Origin: an uncultured Moraxella sp. | GTDB lineage: Bacteria > Pseudomonadota > Gammaproteobacteria > Pseudomonadales > Moraxellaceae | DNA: 9,296 nt | Direction: 5' to 3' | Assembly: GCA_937889485.1 (NCBI GenBank) | Contig: CALAPG010000010.1 | Location: 1-9,296, forward strand | Shown: piece by piece, positions 1 through 7,854 of the stretch | Numbering within the stretch: position 1 is the stretch's first letter | Layout: the number at the start of each line of letters is the position of its first letter | Program-made: the position numbers and the translations under genes | Notes under the pieces: generated by a model | Told to the model about the DNA's origin: nothing | The model's input: the letters and a program-made list of their open reading frames with translations, nothing else | The model's database searches: none

Positions 1-278
1 GCTTGCTGAACGTGCTGAAACAGGCTGATGGCAGTGTCTAGCAGTGTGTCTTTGGGCTGCCAATCTGCCAGTGAGTCTGGCATGGCATGCCAAACCTTAT
101 TGTGGGTTTTTAGATTGATATTGACATCAAATAACGCCTGCCAATCAAGCGGCTGCGCGTTGGATAACGTGGCGCTATCATACGCTGCCATTTTGATGGT
201 GGCAGAGCCGACATTGAATGTCACGATGAGGGGCTGCTTGGGGTGCGTAAAATGGGGGGTCACTGCAAAAGTGGTCAT
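1..278 (-). CDS. Acetate/butyrate kinase family protein, N-terminal part (runs off left edge)
   Basis: This is a partial gene: about 92 codons read leftward from an ATG at 278-276 and continue past the window edge. Residues 17-34 begin a beta strand followed by the phosphate-loop-like N-x-G-S motif typical of the ASKHA acetate kinase fold; here it reads LIVTFNVGSATIKMAAYD, where acetate kinases usually have N-x-GSSS-x-K. The family transfers phosphate between acyl-phosphate and ADP in the cytosol. The start is supported by a TGAGG ribosome site 8 bases upstream, and the gene lies only 10 bp after a phosphate acyltransferase, its usual partner. The GSATIK variant and the truncation leave the substrate (acetate, propionate or butyrate) open. 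The family call rests on one motif plus the neighbour. Confidence 0.75.
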   Translation of the reverse strand, partial: MTTFAVTPHFTHPKQPLIVTFNVGSATIKMAAYDSATLSNAQPLDWQALFDVNINLKTHNKVWHAMPDSLADWQPKDTLLDTAISLFQHVQQ

Positions 279-286
279 GGTGTCAG

Positions 287-291
287 CCTCA
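287..291 (-). promoter_or_regulatory. Shine-Dalgarno of the kinase gene, sharing bases with the upstream stop codon
   Basis: Read on the minus strand, TGAGG contains the TGA stop of the phosphate acyltransferase and ends 8 bases before the ATG of the kinase. A ribosome terminating on the first gene sits on the start signal of the second, which suggests translational coupling of the pair. Confidence 0.65.
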
Positions 292-1215
292 GATGATTGA
301 TGAGAATGATGGATTAGACTTGGCAACCCAAGCACCCAGTGCAATTGAATATAACCGATCCATTTCATCATCGGCGCGGCTTGTGAGCACAATGGGTATT
401 TTTGCACCCATCACAATGCCTGCCGCTTTGGCGCCTCCCAAATAGATCAACTGTTTGCCAAGCATATTGCCTGCCTCAAGGTCGGGTACCAGCAAAATAT
501 CCACATCTCCTGTCACCGATGAGTGAATGTGTTTGATATCCGCTGAGGCTTGGCTAATGGCATTATCAAAAGCAAGTGGACCATCCAAAATAGCCCCCGT
601 AATCTGCCCACGGTCTGCCATTTTGCACAATGCCGCGGCATCAATGGTAGAGGGCATCTGCGGTTTGACTTCTTCTACCGCTGCCAAAATGGCTACTTTT
701 GGCTGGTGGACACCAAGGGTATGGGCAAAATTAATGGCATTTTGCAAAATGTCTTTTTTGTCTAATAAATCAGGCGTGACGTTTAGCGCGCAATCGGTGA
801 GAGTTAGTAGTTTGTGATAAATAGGGCTTTGCATCAGCCAAACGTGGCTCATGCGCCGCTCGGTGCGTAAGTTTTGGCTTTTATCCACAAAAACAGCCAT
901 CAGCTCATCGGTATGGACATCGCCTTTAATCACAAAATTTACTTGCTTATCGCGTGCCATTTTTGCAGCGATGGCGACAGCTTGGTGGCTGTGCTCGGCA
1001 TCAATTAACGTATAACCACTGATATCAAGATTGGCGCTTGCCGCAGCTTGCTCGATTTTGTGGCGCGCCCCTATCAAAATAGGGTTGATAATATTATGGG
1101 CTTTGGCTTCTATACAGGATTTGAGCACAATGTCAGTGGTAGGGTGCACCACGGCAGCAGGTACGGGTGAGGGGTAGTGATTTGGCTCAAGTAATTGTGA
1201 TAATTTGGTCAACAT
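289..1215 (-). CDS. pta: Phosphate acetyl/butyryltransferase (short PTA_PTB type)
   Basis: A 308-residue protein of the phosphate acetyl/butyryltransferase family, which exchanges the CoA of an acyl-CoA for phosphate to give an acyl-phosphate for the adjacent kinase. The C-terminal half carries the family blocks: DGPLAFDNA at residues 211-219, VPDLEAGNM at 243-251 and LTSRAD at 277-282. It has neither the long N-terminal extension of E. coli Pta nor an N-terminal MaoC-like hydratase domain, although its C-terminal half resembles proteins annotated as bifunctional enoyl-CoA hydratase/phosphate acetyltransferase. The length is normal for the single-domain type. The start ATG (1215-1213) has an AAGGGG ribosome site about 9 bases upstream. 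The order transferase then kinase is the reverse of E. coli ackA-pta. The substrate could be acetyl-, propionyl- or butyryl-CoA, so the symbol is provisional. Confidence 0.88.
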   Translation of the reverse strand: MLTKLSQLLEPNHYPSPVPAAVVHPTTDIVLKSCIEAKAHNIINPILIGARHKIEQAAASANLDISGYTLIDAEHSHQAVAIAAKMARDKQVNFVIKGDVHTDELMAVFVDKSQNLRTERRMSHVWLMQSPIYHKLLTLTDCALNVTPDLLDKKDILQNAINFAHTLGVHQPKVAILAAVEEVKPQMPSTIDAAALCKMADRGQITGAILDGPLAFDNAISQASADIKHIHSSVTGDVDILLVPDLEAGNMLGKQLIYLGGAKAAGIVMGAKIPIVLTSRADDEMDRLYSIALGAWVAKSNPSFSSII

Positions 1216-1418
1216 GGTATTGCCCCTTTTTTGATAAAAATTGCTAGCGTGTCAAGGTGTTAAGGTGCAGCCATAACGCAGTTGTCAAATGGTGATTACG
1301 GCTGGCGTTTTTGAAAAATGCTGCTTGGCTAGTATCACAAATAGAAATGACAGGCAGATGAAGGCAGGCGTCATGGCTAATTGAGCGCGACCACGAGTGA
1401 ACAGCAGCTAAACGGGTA
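1216..1418. other. Non-coding gap between sbcC and the phosphate acyltransferase gene
   Basis: These 203 bases separate two minus-strand genes, and I see no credible gene in them. Reading on the minus strand there are two perfect TTGACA hexamers (1288-1283 and 1255-1250), but neither has a good -10 element at 16-18 bases. The nearest AT-rich hexamer after the second one, TATCAA, is only 13 bases away and close to the ribosome site. The gap probably contains the pta promoter, but I cannot place it. No GC-rich hairpin with a T-run is present, so read-through from sbcC is possible. Confidence 0.5.
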
Positions 1419-1425
1419 TTAGCTG
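1405..1425 (-). repeat. 7-bp inverted repeat over the sbcC stop codon
   Basis: CAGCTAA and TTAGCTG pair around a 7-base loop, and the sbcC TAA stop lies inside the first arm as read on the minus strand. No T-run follows, so it does not look like a normal intrinsic terminator. It could be a weak mRNA 3'-end hairpin or chance. Confidence 0.35.
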
Positions 1426-4400
1426 AGCCGCTGCACACCTGCACCGATGATTTTGCTGATTCCGCCTGTCTGCGGCAGCACCTGAATTTGGTGGCTGATT
1501 CGATCTTTTAGGGCTTGGATATGTGAAATAACCCCAATTAATTTGCCAGATTGTTGTAAGTGAGCAAGGGTATCTAGTGCTACATCGAGGGCTTCTTCAT
1601 CAAGGGTGCCAAAGCCTTCGTCCAAAAATAATGAATCCACTTGCATACGGTGGCTTGCCATATTAGATAGCCCCAGTGCTAAAGCAAGACTAATGATAAA
1701 GCTTTCACCCCCCGATAGGTTTTTGCTGGTGCGCACCTGCCCGCCTTGGTAATTGTCCATCACATTGAGTACTAGGGGCTGGGTCTCATCGGCAAGTAGT
1801 AAATAACGGTCACTCATTTTTTTGAGTTGGTCATTGGCATGGGCAATCATGATGTTAAAGGTCAAACCTTGGGCAAAGTTACGAAATTTTTTACCATCGC
1901 TTGAGCCAATTAAGTCATGTAGGTGCTGCCACTCTGCCAGTGCGGCTTGTTTGCTGAGGATTTGGGCGCTGAGAGCGGCTTGGTTTTGTTGCAGTAATTG
2001 GTTGTTGTTTAGGGTTTGCTCAATACCGCCAAGCTTACGTTGTTGTTCGCTAAGTTCGGTTTGCTGCGCGCTCAGCATTGCCGACAAAAAGCACTCATCT
2101 AGTTGTTTATCCGCGCTATCAATCTCTGGGGTGGTCAATAGCCGCTGGTGTTGTGCTTCAGCGGCAAGTAGGGCGGCGTGATTAAGCTCAATTTTGGTCT
2201 GTATCTCTTGGGCAAGCTGCTGCAACCGTTCGCGCTCAGATTGTGGCAGTAGCGCTTGCTCACATGCGTGCGCATCGGCAAACCCCAATCGCTGCAACTG
2301 TGCCTGTAGCTGCTGAGTTAATGGTTGTAGTTTGGCTTGTTGTTCGCTAAGCGTGGTTTGTAGGGTTTGAATTTGATTGTCTAAAAGTTGGCGCTGATGT
2401 TGTAGGTCATTAAGCTTGCGTAGGCTTGCTTGCCATGTTTGATAGTGCTGGTCTTTTAGTGTCGAAAGTTTGTCTGCTTCAGCCTCAATATCGGGCTGCT
2501 CAAACAATGAAAAACGGTGATTGTGTAGTTGGTTGGTTTGCTCGGTCAATAGTTGACATTGCTGCTGCCAGTCACTGGTTTGGGTTTGTAGGCTACGCGC
2601 TTCTGCCTTGGTGGCGCTGATGTGTTGCTGCGCCTCGTGCATGTCGGTGGCAAGCTGCTGCATTTCTTGCTGAAGCATCTGGTGGTGCTGCAAACGCTGT
2701 TCTAGTTGGCAAATCATCTCAGCAAAACTTGCTAAGTCTTGGGCGTGAGTAAAGGCAAAGGGCGGGCTTTGATCAGACAACGGCGCAATTAATGCACTGA
2801 TACGCTGTGTCAAAGTCTGCTGCTCCTGCTGTATTTCATCTAATTGCTGGGTTATGGCGTCTAAGCGCTGCTTGCGGTGGGTTTGCTGGGCTTGTAAGAT
2901 GCCTTGGTCATGGGTGAGGCAGCTTTGCTCAGCGCTGAGGGTTTGTATGTCGCTTGTGAGTGTGGTATGCGCTTGCTGCGCTTTTTCTAATGCCGCTAAG
3001 CACTGTTGGGCTTGGTTTAACTGCTGCTGATAGTGGTGCTGAGCTTGGGTGAGTATATTGCCAATTTCTGTGGTAACGGATAGCAAACGGGCGTTAGGAT
3101 TGTCGTGCGCGCTTTGTGTGGGGTGGTCATTTAGGTGGCATTGTAAAGCTTTTAGCGCAGTGCAAACTGCTTCATTGTCTGGCAGTGAGGTGGCGAGCAA
3201 CTGCATTTGACTCGCTAATGTTTGGTTGGCTTGCCATAGTTGCTGCTGCTGCTGTTGGTGTTGGGCTTGGTCTTTTTGAGCATTGCTTAGGGTAATATGG
3301 CTTTGATTTAGCTGCGCATTTAGCTGGTTTAGCAGGGTTTTTGCCTGGTCAAGTTGCTGCTCGCTATCTTGTACGGCGGCTGGGTTATGGTCAGCAAATG
3401 GATGCTCCTTGGCACCGCATAACGGGCAAGGCTGTCCTGCTTGTAAGCGTTGGCGTTCTTCGGTGAGGCTCGCAATTTTGCTATGCAGTAGCAGGTTTTG
3501 ATTGAGCATGTCAACCTTGTCGCTTGTATGCTGCTGCTGTAAGAGGTAGTGCTGATGTTGGGTGGTTGCTTTGGTTAATTGTTCTGTAATTTGGTGTAGC
3601 TGCTGCTCATGCTGTTGGTAGGTGTGTAGGTTGTCAGTGACCGTTTGCCACTGCTGCTGCAAAGTTTGGACGTTGTGCTGCCATTGCCAATATTGCTCGG
3701 TGTGGTGGCGCCAGTCGCTTAGAGTTTGTCCGCTGCTTAGTTTCGCTATGCGCTCGCTAAGCTGCTGTTGTTGATTTTGGTAGTCGCTTAGGCGCGCTGT
3801 AAGCCCGCTAAGCTGCTGCTGTCGCTGCTGATGTTCATTGTCAGCGGCTGTTTGGTCGCTAATGAGTTGGGTTTTTTCAGTCACTAAATGGTGCTGGGTG
3901 CGGGCAAGGTTTTGCCAGTTTTGTTCAAGCTGGCGTAAGGTTGCAAGCGTTTGTGGCAAAATCTCGGCATCTGTTGGCAGGTTTTGGCTGGCAAGCTGCT
4001 CATGCTGGGTTTGTAGAGCGTCAAGTTTGGTGGTTTGACGCGTCAGTGTCGCCTGTCGCTGTGTCCACTGCTGTTTCACTTTATTGAGCTGCAGCTGGGC
4101 AAGCTGTGCTTGCTCATTGGTTTGGGCAAGACGAGCGTCAAGCTGGCGCACTTGGTTAAATAGCGGCTGTGCCGCCTCCCATACTTGCAGACTCTGCAAA
4201 AATGCCTGTTCTTGGCTTTGCTGCTCATGGCTGACCGCCTCATAGCGGTTTTGCAGATTGGGCTGCTTTTCTAAAAGCTGTTGTAAGGTGGCTTGATGGT
4301 CTTGGTGGCTAGATTGTAGGTAGCGAAACTGGCTAAGAAGTGGTGCGACTTCTAACGCTTTTAGGGCATTGTTAAGCTGCTGACGCGTTTGGTCAAAGGC

Positions 4401-5234
4401 AAGGTTTTGCTCGGTTAGCTGCTGTTTTTCTTGGGTTAATTGCTCAATTTGTTGTTGGCAGTGGGTGAGGCTATGGCGCCATGTTTTGGTAAGTTCGGTG
4501 TGAGAGATGGTTTTTTTTAGTTGGGTGATTTGCTGCTCTAGTTGCTGTTTTTGCTGGCGGAGGGTCTGGATTTCGTCTTCACTCAGAAAGGTCATGCCCG
4601 AGAGTTTATCAGTTAGACGGGTCAAGTCAATTTCAGCATTGCGGCGAAATTCATGGACTTTTTTGGAGATATCACTATAAATGCCAGTGCCTGTGATTTG
4701 CTCCAAAATAGGCGAGCGTTCATCACTACTGGCTTGTAAAAATGCCGAAAAACTACCTTGCGCCAATAACATAGCACGGGTAAAACGGTCAAAATCCATC
4801 CCGGTAATGTGCTCCACCCGTGCTTTGGTGCGGCTGGCTTTTTCTTCTAGTAGTGTGCCATCGGTGTCATCACTAATATACGTAGCAATTTCATGTTTGG
4901 GCGATTGTAGCTTACCATGCGCTTGTTTGCGTGCCTTTTTTTGCCCCCATGTACAGCGATAAGATTTGCCGTTGGTGCTAAAAATCAGCTCACTAAAGCA
5001 TTCGCCTGTGTGACGTGACATCAAATCATTGTTGGATTGGGTAATATCGCCAAGGCGTGGCGTTGCCCCATATAGCGCTAGGCAAATGGCATCCAAAATT
5101 GTGCTTTTACCTGCGCCAGTTGCCCCTGTGATAGCAAAAATACCGTCATCAACATAAGCGGCATGGCGAAAGTCAATTTCCCATTCACCTTGTAAGGAGT
5201 TTAGGTTTTGAAAGCGTAATTTAAGAATCTTCAC
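1419..5234 (-). CDS. sbcC: SbcC, SMC-like ATPase subunit of the SbcCD nuclease
   Basis: A 1271-residue Rad50-type ATPase that works with SbcD to cut DNA hairpins and process double-strand ends. Visible in order: Walker A GATGAGKS at residues 37-44; Q-loop Q159 within the LLAQGSFSAFL stretch; a long first coiled coil; the zinc hook CPLC with C603 and C606 near the middle; a second coiled coil; ABC signature LSGGES at 1173-1178; Walker B LFLDE with D1205/E1206; D-loop GTLDEE; and switch histidine H1238 in VISH. It is about 220 residues longer than E. coli SbcC (1048). The excess appears to lie in the coiled coils, which are unusually rich in Gln, His and Leu, including a run of six Gln at 660-665. 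The start is a GTG (5234-5232) overlapping the sbcD stop as GTGA. An AGGA about 9 bases upstream supports it. Confidence 0.96.
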   Translation of the reverse strand: MKILKLRFQNLNSLQGEWEIDFRHAAYVDDGIFAITGATGAGKSTILDAICLALYGATPRLGDITQSNNDLMSRHTGECFSELIFSTNGKSYRCTWGQKKARKQAHGKLQSPKHEIATYISDDTDGTLLEEKASRTKARVEHITGMDFDRFTRAMLLAQGSFSAFLQASSDERSPILEQITGTGIYSDISKKVHEFRRNAEIDLTRLTDKLSGMTFLSEDEIQTLRQQKQQLEQQITQLKKTISHTELTKTWRHSLTHCQQQIEQLTQEKQQLTEQNLAFDQTRQQLNNALKALEVAPLLSQFRYLQSSHQDHQATLQQLLEKQPNLQNRYEAVSHEQQSQEQAFLQSLQVWEAAQPLFNQVRQLDARLAQTNEQAQLAQLQLNKVKQQWTQRQATLTRQTTKLDALQTQHEQLASQNLPTDAEILPQTLATLRQLEQNWQNLARTQHHLVTEKTQLISDQTAADNEHQQRQQQLSGLTARLSDYQNQQQQLSERIAKLSSGQTLSDWRHHTEQYWQWQHNVQTLQQQWQTVTDNLHTYQQHEQQLHQITEQLTKATTQHQHYLLQQQHTSDKVDMLNQNLLLHSKIASLTEERQRLQAGQPCPLCGAKEHPFADHNPAAVQDSEQQLDQAKTLLNQLNAQLNQSHITLSNAQKDQAQHQQQQQQLWQANQTLASQMQLLATSLPDNEAVCTALKALQCHLNDHPTQSAHDNPNARLLSVTTEIGNILTQAQHHYQQQLNQAQQCLAALEKAQQAHTTLTSDIQTLSAEQSCLTHDQGILQAQQTHRKQRLDAITQQLDEIQQEQQTLTQRISALIAPLSDQSPPFAFTHAQDLASFAEMICQLEQRLQHHQMLQQEMQQLATDMHEAQQHISATKAEARSLQTQTSDWQQQCQLLTEQTNQLHNHRFSLFEQPDIEAEADKLSTLKDQHYQTWQASLRKLNDLQHQRQLLDNQIQTLQTTLSEQQAKLQPLTQQLQAQLQRLGFADAHACEQALLPQSERERLQQLAQEIQTKIELNHAALLAAEAQHQRLLTTPEIDSADKQLDECFLSAMLSAQQTELSEQQRKLGGIEQTLNNNQLLQQNQAALSAQILSKQAALAEWQHLHDLIGSSDGKKFRNFAQGLTFNIMIAHANDQLKKMSDRYLLLADETQPLVLNVMDNYQGGQVRTSKNLSGGESFIISLALALGLSNMASHRMQVDSLFLDEGFGTLDEEALDVALDTLAHLQQSGKLIGVISHIQALKDRISHQIQVLPQTGGISKIIGAGVQRLS
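3240..3257 (-). repeat. CAG/CTG trinucleotide run inside sbcC
   Basis: On the coding strand there are four consecutive CAG codons with a CAA on each side, giving six glutamines (residues 660-665) just after the zinc hook. It is a short, in-frame trinucleotide run in the second coiled coil and does not disrupt the reading frame. Confidence 0.85.
5231..5234 (-). promoter_or_regulatory. GTGA stop/start overlap between sbcD and sbcC
   Basis: On the minus strand the four bases GTGA hold both the sbcC GTG start and the sbcD TGA stop. This is the re-initiation type of overlap and implies that the two subunits are translated in a coupled way. Confidence 0.85.
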
Positions 5235-6673
5235 GGCTGGTCATCCTGCAGACTGTCAAGCACTTCGCCATATCTTGCCCATAACATTGGCTGCTGCGCT
5301 TCGGTGACACCATGCGCCGCGAGGCAACGGGCAAAGACTTGTTTTTCATTCATTTCTTCAAGGGTTTCGTCAAGGCGCTGACTTTTTATGAGTTGGTCGC
5401 GTTTTTGTAGGTTTTTGAGGCGCAATACTTCAAGCGCAGTGCCTTCTATTAAGCGGGTAATTTTTTCGCTCAAATCGCCCATCACCTCGCGCCCATCATA
5501 CACCACTTCAAGCCATACCGATTGCCCCGAGGTTTTGAGGTTTTGTAAGGTGGTTTGGATGGTTTGCCAATCGCCTTTGATGGTTTGTAAGGGCTGAAAA
5601 GTGGGAACACACAGGGATTGTAGTAGCGTGGTATCACTCAGTTTGGCAACATTATAGGGTTTATGATAGGGCGCATGAGGGTGGGCGGTAACAGGGGCAG
5701 CGCTTACTACCTCATCGGCAAATAAATCCATTGACCCGTGCTGGCTTATTGGGTCTAAAGTGGGTGTTGAGGGCTGTGGGTTCTCTGTTGCAACAAGTTG
5801 GGTGGTCAAGGGATGTATGGGTTGATTGAGTAACTCAGGGTCAGCGGCAAAGCGCAGCAAATGCACTTGTTTTTGCTGGCGGCTTTCGCCAAAACCCATG
5901 GCAATGGGTGAGCCGCTATAGCGAATGTGCGCGGCATTGCCAACGGTTTGCGGCACATGTAAATGACCCAGTGCCACATAATCAATATTAGGATGAAAAA
6001 CGTCGGCACCAACGCTGCCTAGCGAGCCAACGTATAGCTCTCTTACGCCATCACCCTCTGTGGTTTTTCCGCCCACGGTAAATAGATGACCTGTCGCCAC
6101 CATGGGAATGGTGCGATTGTATTGGCGTTTTAATTGGGCTTGTTGCTGCAAGGCGATAGCAGCGATATCTTGATAGTGGCGCTGGATACCTTGCGACAGT
6201 TTGCGTTCTTTGTCATCTAGGCGCTCACCACTACTCACTTGGCGCACGTCGCGATCACGTAGATAGGGCACAGCCATGATAATAAGCTCAGGGTGACCTG
6301 CCGCATCGTATAGCGTAATCACTTCATCTGGCGCATGCTCACTCATGCTGCCTATGATATGGATATTAAACGACTTTAACAGCTGCTTGGGTGCTTCCAA
6401 AAAACTGGGCGAATCATGATTACCCGCCACAATAATCACATGGCGGCAGCAGGTTTGGCATACTTGGCTCAAAAAATCGTAGTACAGGTTTTGTGCTTGA
6501 TTGCTAGGCGCGGTGGTGTCAAAAACATCGCCTGCCACCACCAATACATCGACAGCTTGCTCACGAATGGCTTGGAGCAGCCATGCCAAAAATGCGCGAA
6601 ACTCCGTATAGCGTGGCTTGCCATAAAGTCTGCGCCCAAGATGCCAATCTGAGGTATGTAAAACCGTTAACAT
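5231..6673 (-). CDS. sbcD: SbcD, Mre11-type nuclease subunit of SbcCD
   Basis: A 480-residue metallophosphoesterase, the nuclease partner of SbcC. The Mn-binding motifs are all present: D9 and H11 in SDWHLG, GDVFD with D49, GNHD with N85/H86/D87, H196 in ATGHLF, and GHLH with H237/H239. Residues from about 355 on (VPTFQPLQTIKGDW and after) match the SbcD C-terminal domain that caps and contacts SbcC. Between the two lies a low-complexity stretch, about 292-346, rich in Pro, Thr, Ala and His. It seems to account for much of the extra length over the roughly 400-residue E. coli protein. The ATG start (6673-6671) lies 13 bp after the oxyR stop, and its stop overlaps the sbcC GTG start. This gene order and overlap are the usual sbcDC arrangement. 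Confidence 0.95.
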   Translation of the reverse strand: MLTVLHTSDWHLGRRLYGKPRYTEFRAFLAWLLQAIREQAVDVLVVAGDVFDTTAPSNQAQNLYYDFLSQVCQTCCRHVIIVAGNHDSPSFLEAPKQLLKSFNIHIIGSMSEHAPDEVITLYDAAGHPELIIMAVPYLRDRDVRQVSSGERLDDKERKLSQGIQRHYQDIAAIALQQQAQLKRQYNRTIPMVATGHLFTVGGKTTEGDGVRELYVGSLGSVGADVFHPNIDYVALGHLHVPQTVGNAAHIRYSGSPIAMGFGESRQQKQVHLLRFAADPELLNQPIHPLTTQLVATENPQPSTPTLDPISQHGSMDLFADEVVSAAPVTAHPHAPYHKPYNVAKLSDTTLLQSLCVPTFQPLQTIKGDWQTIQTTLQNLKTSGQSVWLEVVYDGREVMGDLSEKITRLIEGTALEVLRLKNLQKRDQLIKSQRLDETLEEMNEKQVFARCLAAHGVTEAQQPMLWARYGEVLDSLQDDQP

Positions 6674-6684
6674 AGGTCGCCAAT

Positions 6685-6689
6685 TCCTA
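6685..6689 (-). promoter_or_regulatory. Shine-Dalgarno of sbcD, overlapping the oxyR stop codon
   Basis: Read on the minus strand, TAGGA joins the oxyR TAG stop to an AGGA ribosome site 11 bases before the sbcD ATG. With only 13 bp between the genes there is no room for a separate sbcD promoter or a terminator, so sbcD is probably co-transcribed with, and translationally coupled to, oxyR. Confidence 0.6.
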
Positions 6690-7649
6690 ATTGTTTACTA
6701 TTGCAGTAGACGCCAGCGCGCTATCAACACCGTGAGGGGGATTAACAAAAGCCGCACTATGGCGTAATCCGTCAGCAAACACGCGCCCCAACAGATTGAC
6801 ATCATCCACCCGCGCATAGTTGAGGCGAGTGACAAACGCCAAACGCCGATGCGGGCCTGCTTCACGTAGAGGTACCAGCGCCACATTAGGGGTTTGCTGG
6901 CGAATCTGCGAGGTCGCCATTTGCGGCACAAGCGTAGTGCCCATACCGCTCAGCGCCATCTGAATCAACGTATGCAGGCTGGCTTCACTAAAGCCATGCT
7001 TGACTTTATTTTTTTCCAAATGACAAACCGACAGCGCGTGGTCAGTCAAGCAATGCCCTTCACCAAGTAACATCAAATTGCTATTGGCAAGCTCATCGGC
7101 GCCGATACTGGGCAAACGCGCGTGTGGATCGGCAGGATTAAACACCGCCAAAAATATCTCTGACCAAAACTCAAAACTTAACAGCCCCTCCGTGCTATAG
7201 GGCAGGGCAATAATTGCGGTATCAATGCTCCCGTAGCGTACTTTTTCTAATAAACGCTCGGTTTGCTCTTCTACCACATTGAGCTGGAAATTAGGAAACT
7301 GCTCGCGCAATATGGGCAAAACTTTGGGTAACAAAAACGGCGCGATGGTGGGAATAATGCCAATCGTCATTGGATAAGCCAATGGCGTCTGATGGGTCTG
7401 AGCGCGCGTTACCAAATCATTGACCTCTGCAAAAATTCGTGTGGCACGCTCAAGGATTTCTTCACCAATGGGGGTAATCAAAACTTGCTTATTATTGCGC
7501 TCAAAAATTTGCGTATCTAGCTGTTTTTCTAGCTCAGCGATACCAAGGCTCAAGGCAGACTGTGAGATATTACATTCCTCGGCAGCGCGTTTAAAATGCT
7601 TGTATTTTGCCACGGCAAGGGCAAACTCTAATTGTCTTAATGTAATCAT
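6687..7649 (-). CDS. oxyR: OxyR-type LysR family peroxide-responsive regulator
   Basis: A 320-residue LysR-type regulator. The N-terminal winged helix-turn-helix covers about residues 2-61, with KHFKRAAEECNISQSALS as the recognition region. It is followed by the ligand-binding-type domain from about 90. The decisive feature is the pair C200 and C209 in GEGHCLTDHALSVC, which has the spacing and context of C199/C208 of E. coli OxyR, whose disulfide formation switches the activator on. Its position head-to-head with ahpC fits. It is about 15 residues longer than E. coli OxyR (305), with an extra C-terminal tail. The ATG at 7649-7647 matches the expected N terminus, but its ribosome site is poor: AAGGG lies about 17 bases upstream and the leader next to the ATG is T-rich. 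A stop lies ten codons upstream in frame, so the start can move little. Confidence 0.93.
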   Translation of the reverse strand: MITLRQLEFALAVAKYKHFKRAAEECNISQSALSLGIAELEKQLDTQIFERNNKQVLITPIGEEILERATRIFAEVNDLVTRAQTHQTPLAYPMTIGIIPTIAPFLLPKVLPILREQFPNFQLNVVEEQTERLLEKVRYGSIDTAIIALPYSTEGLLSFEFWSEIFLAVFNPADPHARLPSIGADELANSNLMLLGEGHCLTDHALSVCHLEKNKVKHGFSEASLHTLIQMALSGMGTTLVPQMATSQIRQQTPNVALVPLREAGPHRRLAFVTRLNYARVDDVNLLGRVFADGLRHSAAFVNPPHGVDSALASTAIVNN

Positions 7650-7679
7650 ATGAAAAAATAGCCAACCCTTAATTAATCA

Positions 7680-7693
7680 AATAACCCGTTATT
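7680..7693. promoter_or_regulatory. Palindrome upstream of oxyR (AATAAC-CC-GTTATT)
   Basis: Two perfect 6-bp arms flank a 2-base centre, 31-44 bp before the oxyR ATG and over a possible -10 element. Its place suggests an operator, perhaps for autoregulation or another regulator, but it does not match the OxyR ATAG-N7-CTAT pattern. Chance is possible in AT-rich DNA. Confidence 0.35.
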
Positions 7694-7765
7694 AGCGAAT
7701 GAAATACTTGGTGAAAATCACCCACCCATAATGACAAACAGGATCACCCAAAACCCTTGGCAACC

Positions 7766-7784
7766 GTTATCTTTAGATAGTAAC
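7766..7784. repeat. Imperfect palindrome GTTAtCttta...GTAAC
   Basis: The 19-base stretch begins GTTAT and ends TAGTAAC; its outer four bases pair perfectly and the inner ones only partly. It shares the GTTAT half with the palindrome at 7680-7693 and shares GTTATCT with 8047-8053 at the ahpC promoter. It may be a recurring operator half-site. Confidence 0.25.
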
Positions 7785-7854
7785 AAATTCCCTTACCCGC
7801 GAGAAGGAATTTTATACACAATTTAGTAAAATGCCCTCACCTAGATGGCACGAG

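Noticed and set aside
28..300. 90-residue plus-strand open frame
   Set aside because: It is the opposite strand of the kinase N terminus, whose NVGSATIK motif and ribosome site are convincing.
702..709. GCTGGTGG, the E. coli Chi octamer
   Set aside because: A single 8-base match in coding DNA is expected by chance, and the Chi sequence of this lineage is unknown to me.
1250..1288. Two TTGACA hexamers as promoters of the phosphate acyltransferase gene
   Set aside because: Neither has an acceptable -10 element at normal spacing, so I did not list either as a promoter.
1244..1444. 66-residue minus-strand open frame across the sbcC end
   Set aside because: It overlaps the conserved sbcC end in another frame, has no clear ribosome site and resembles no family I know.
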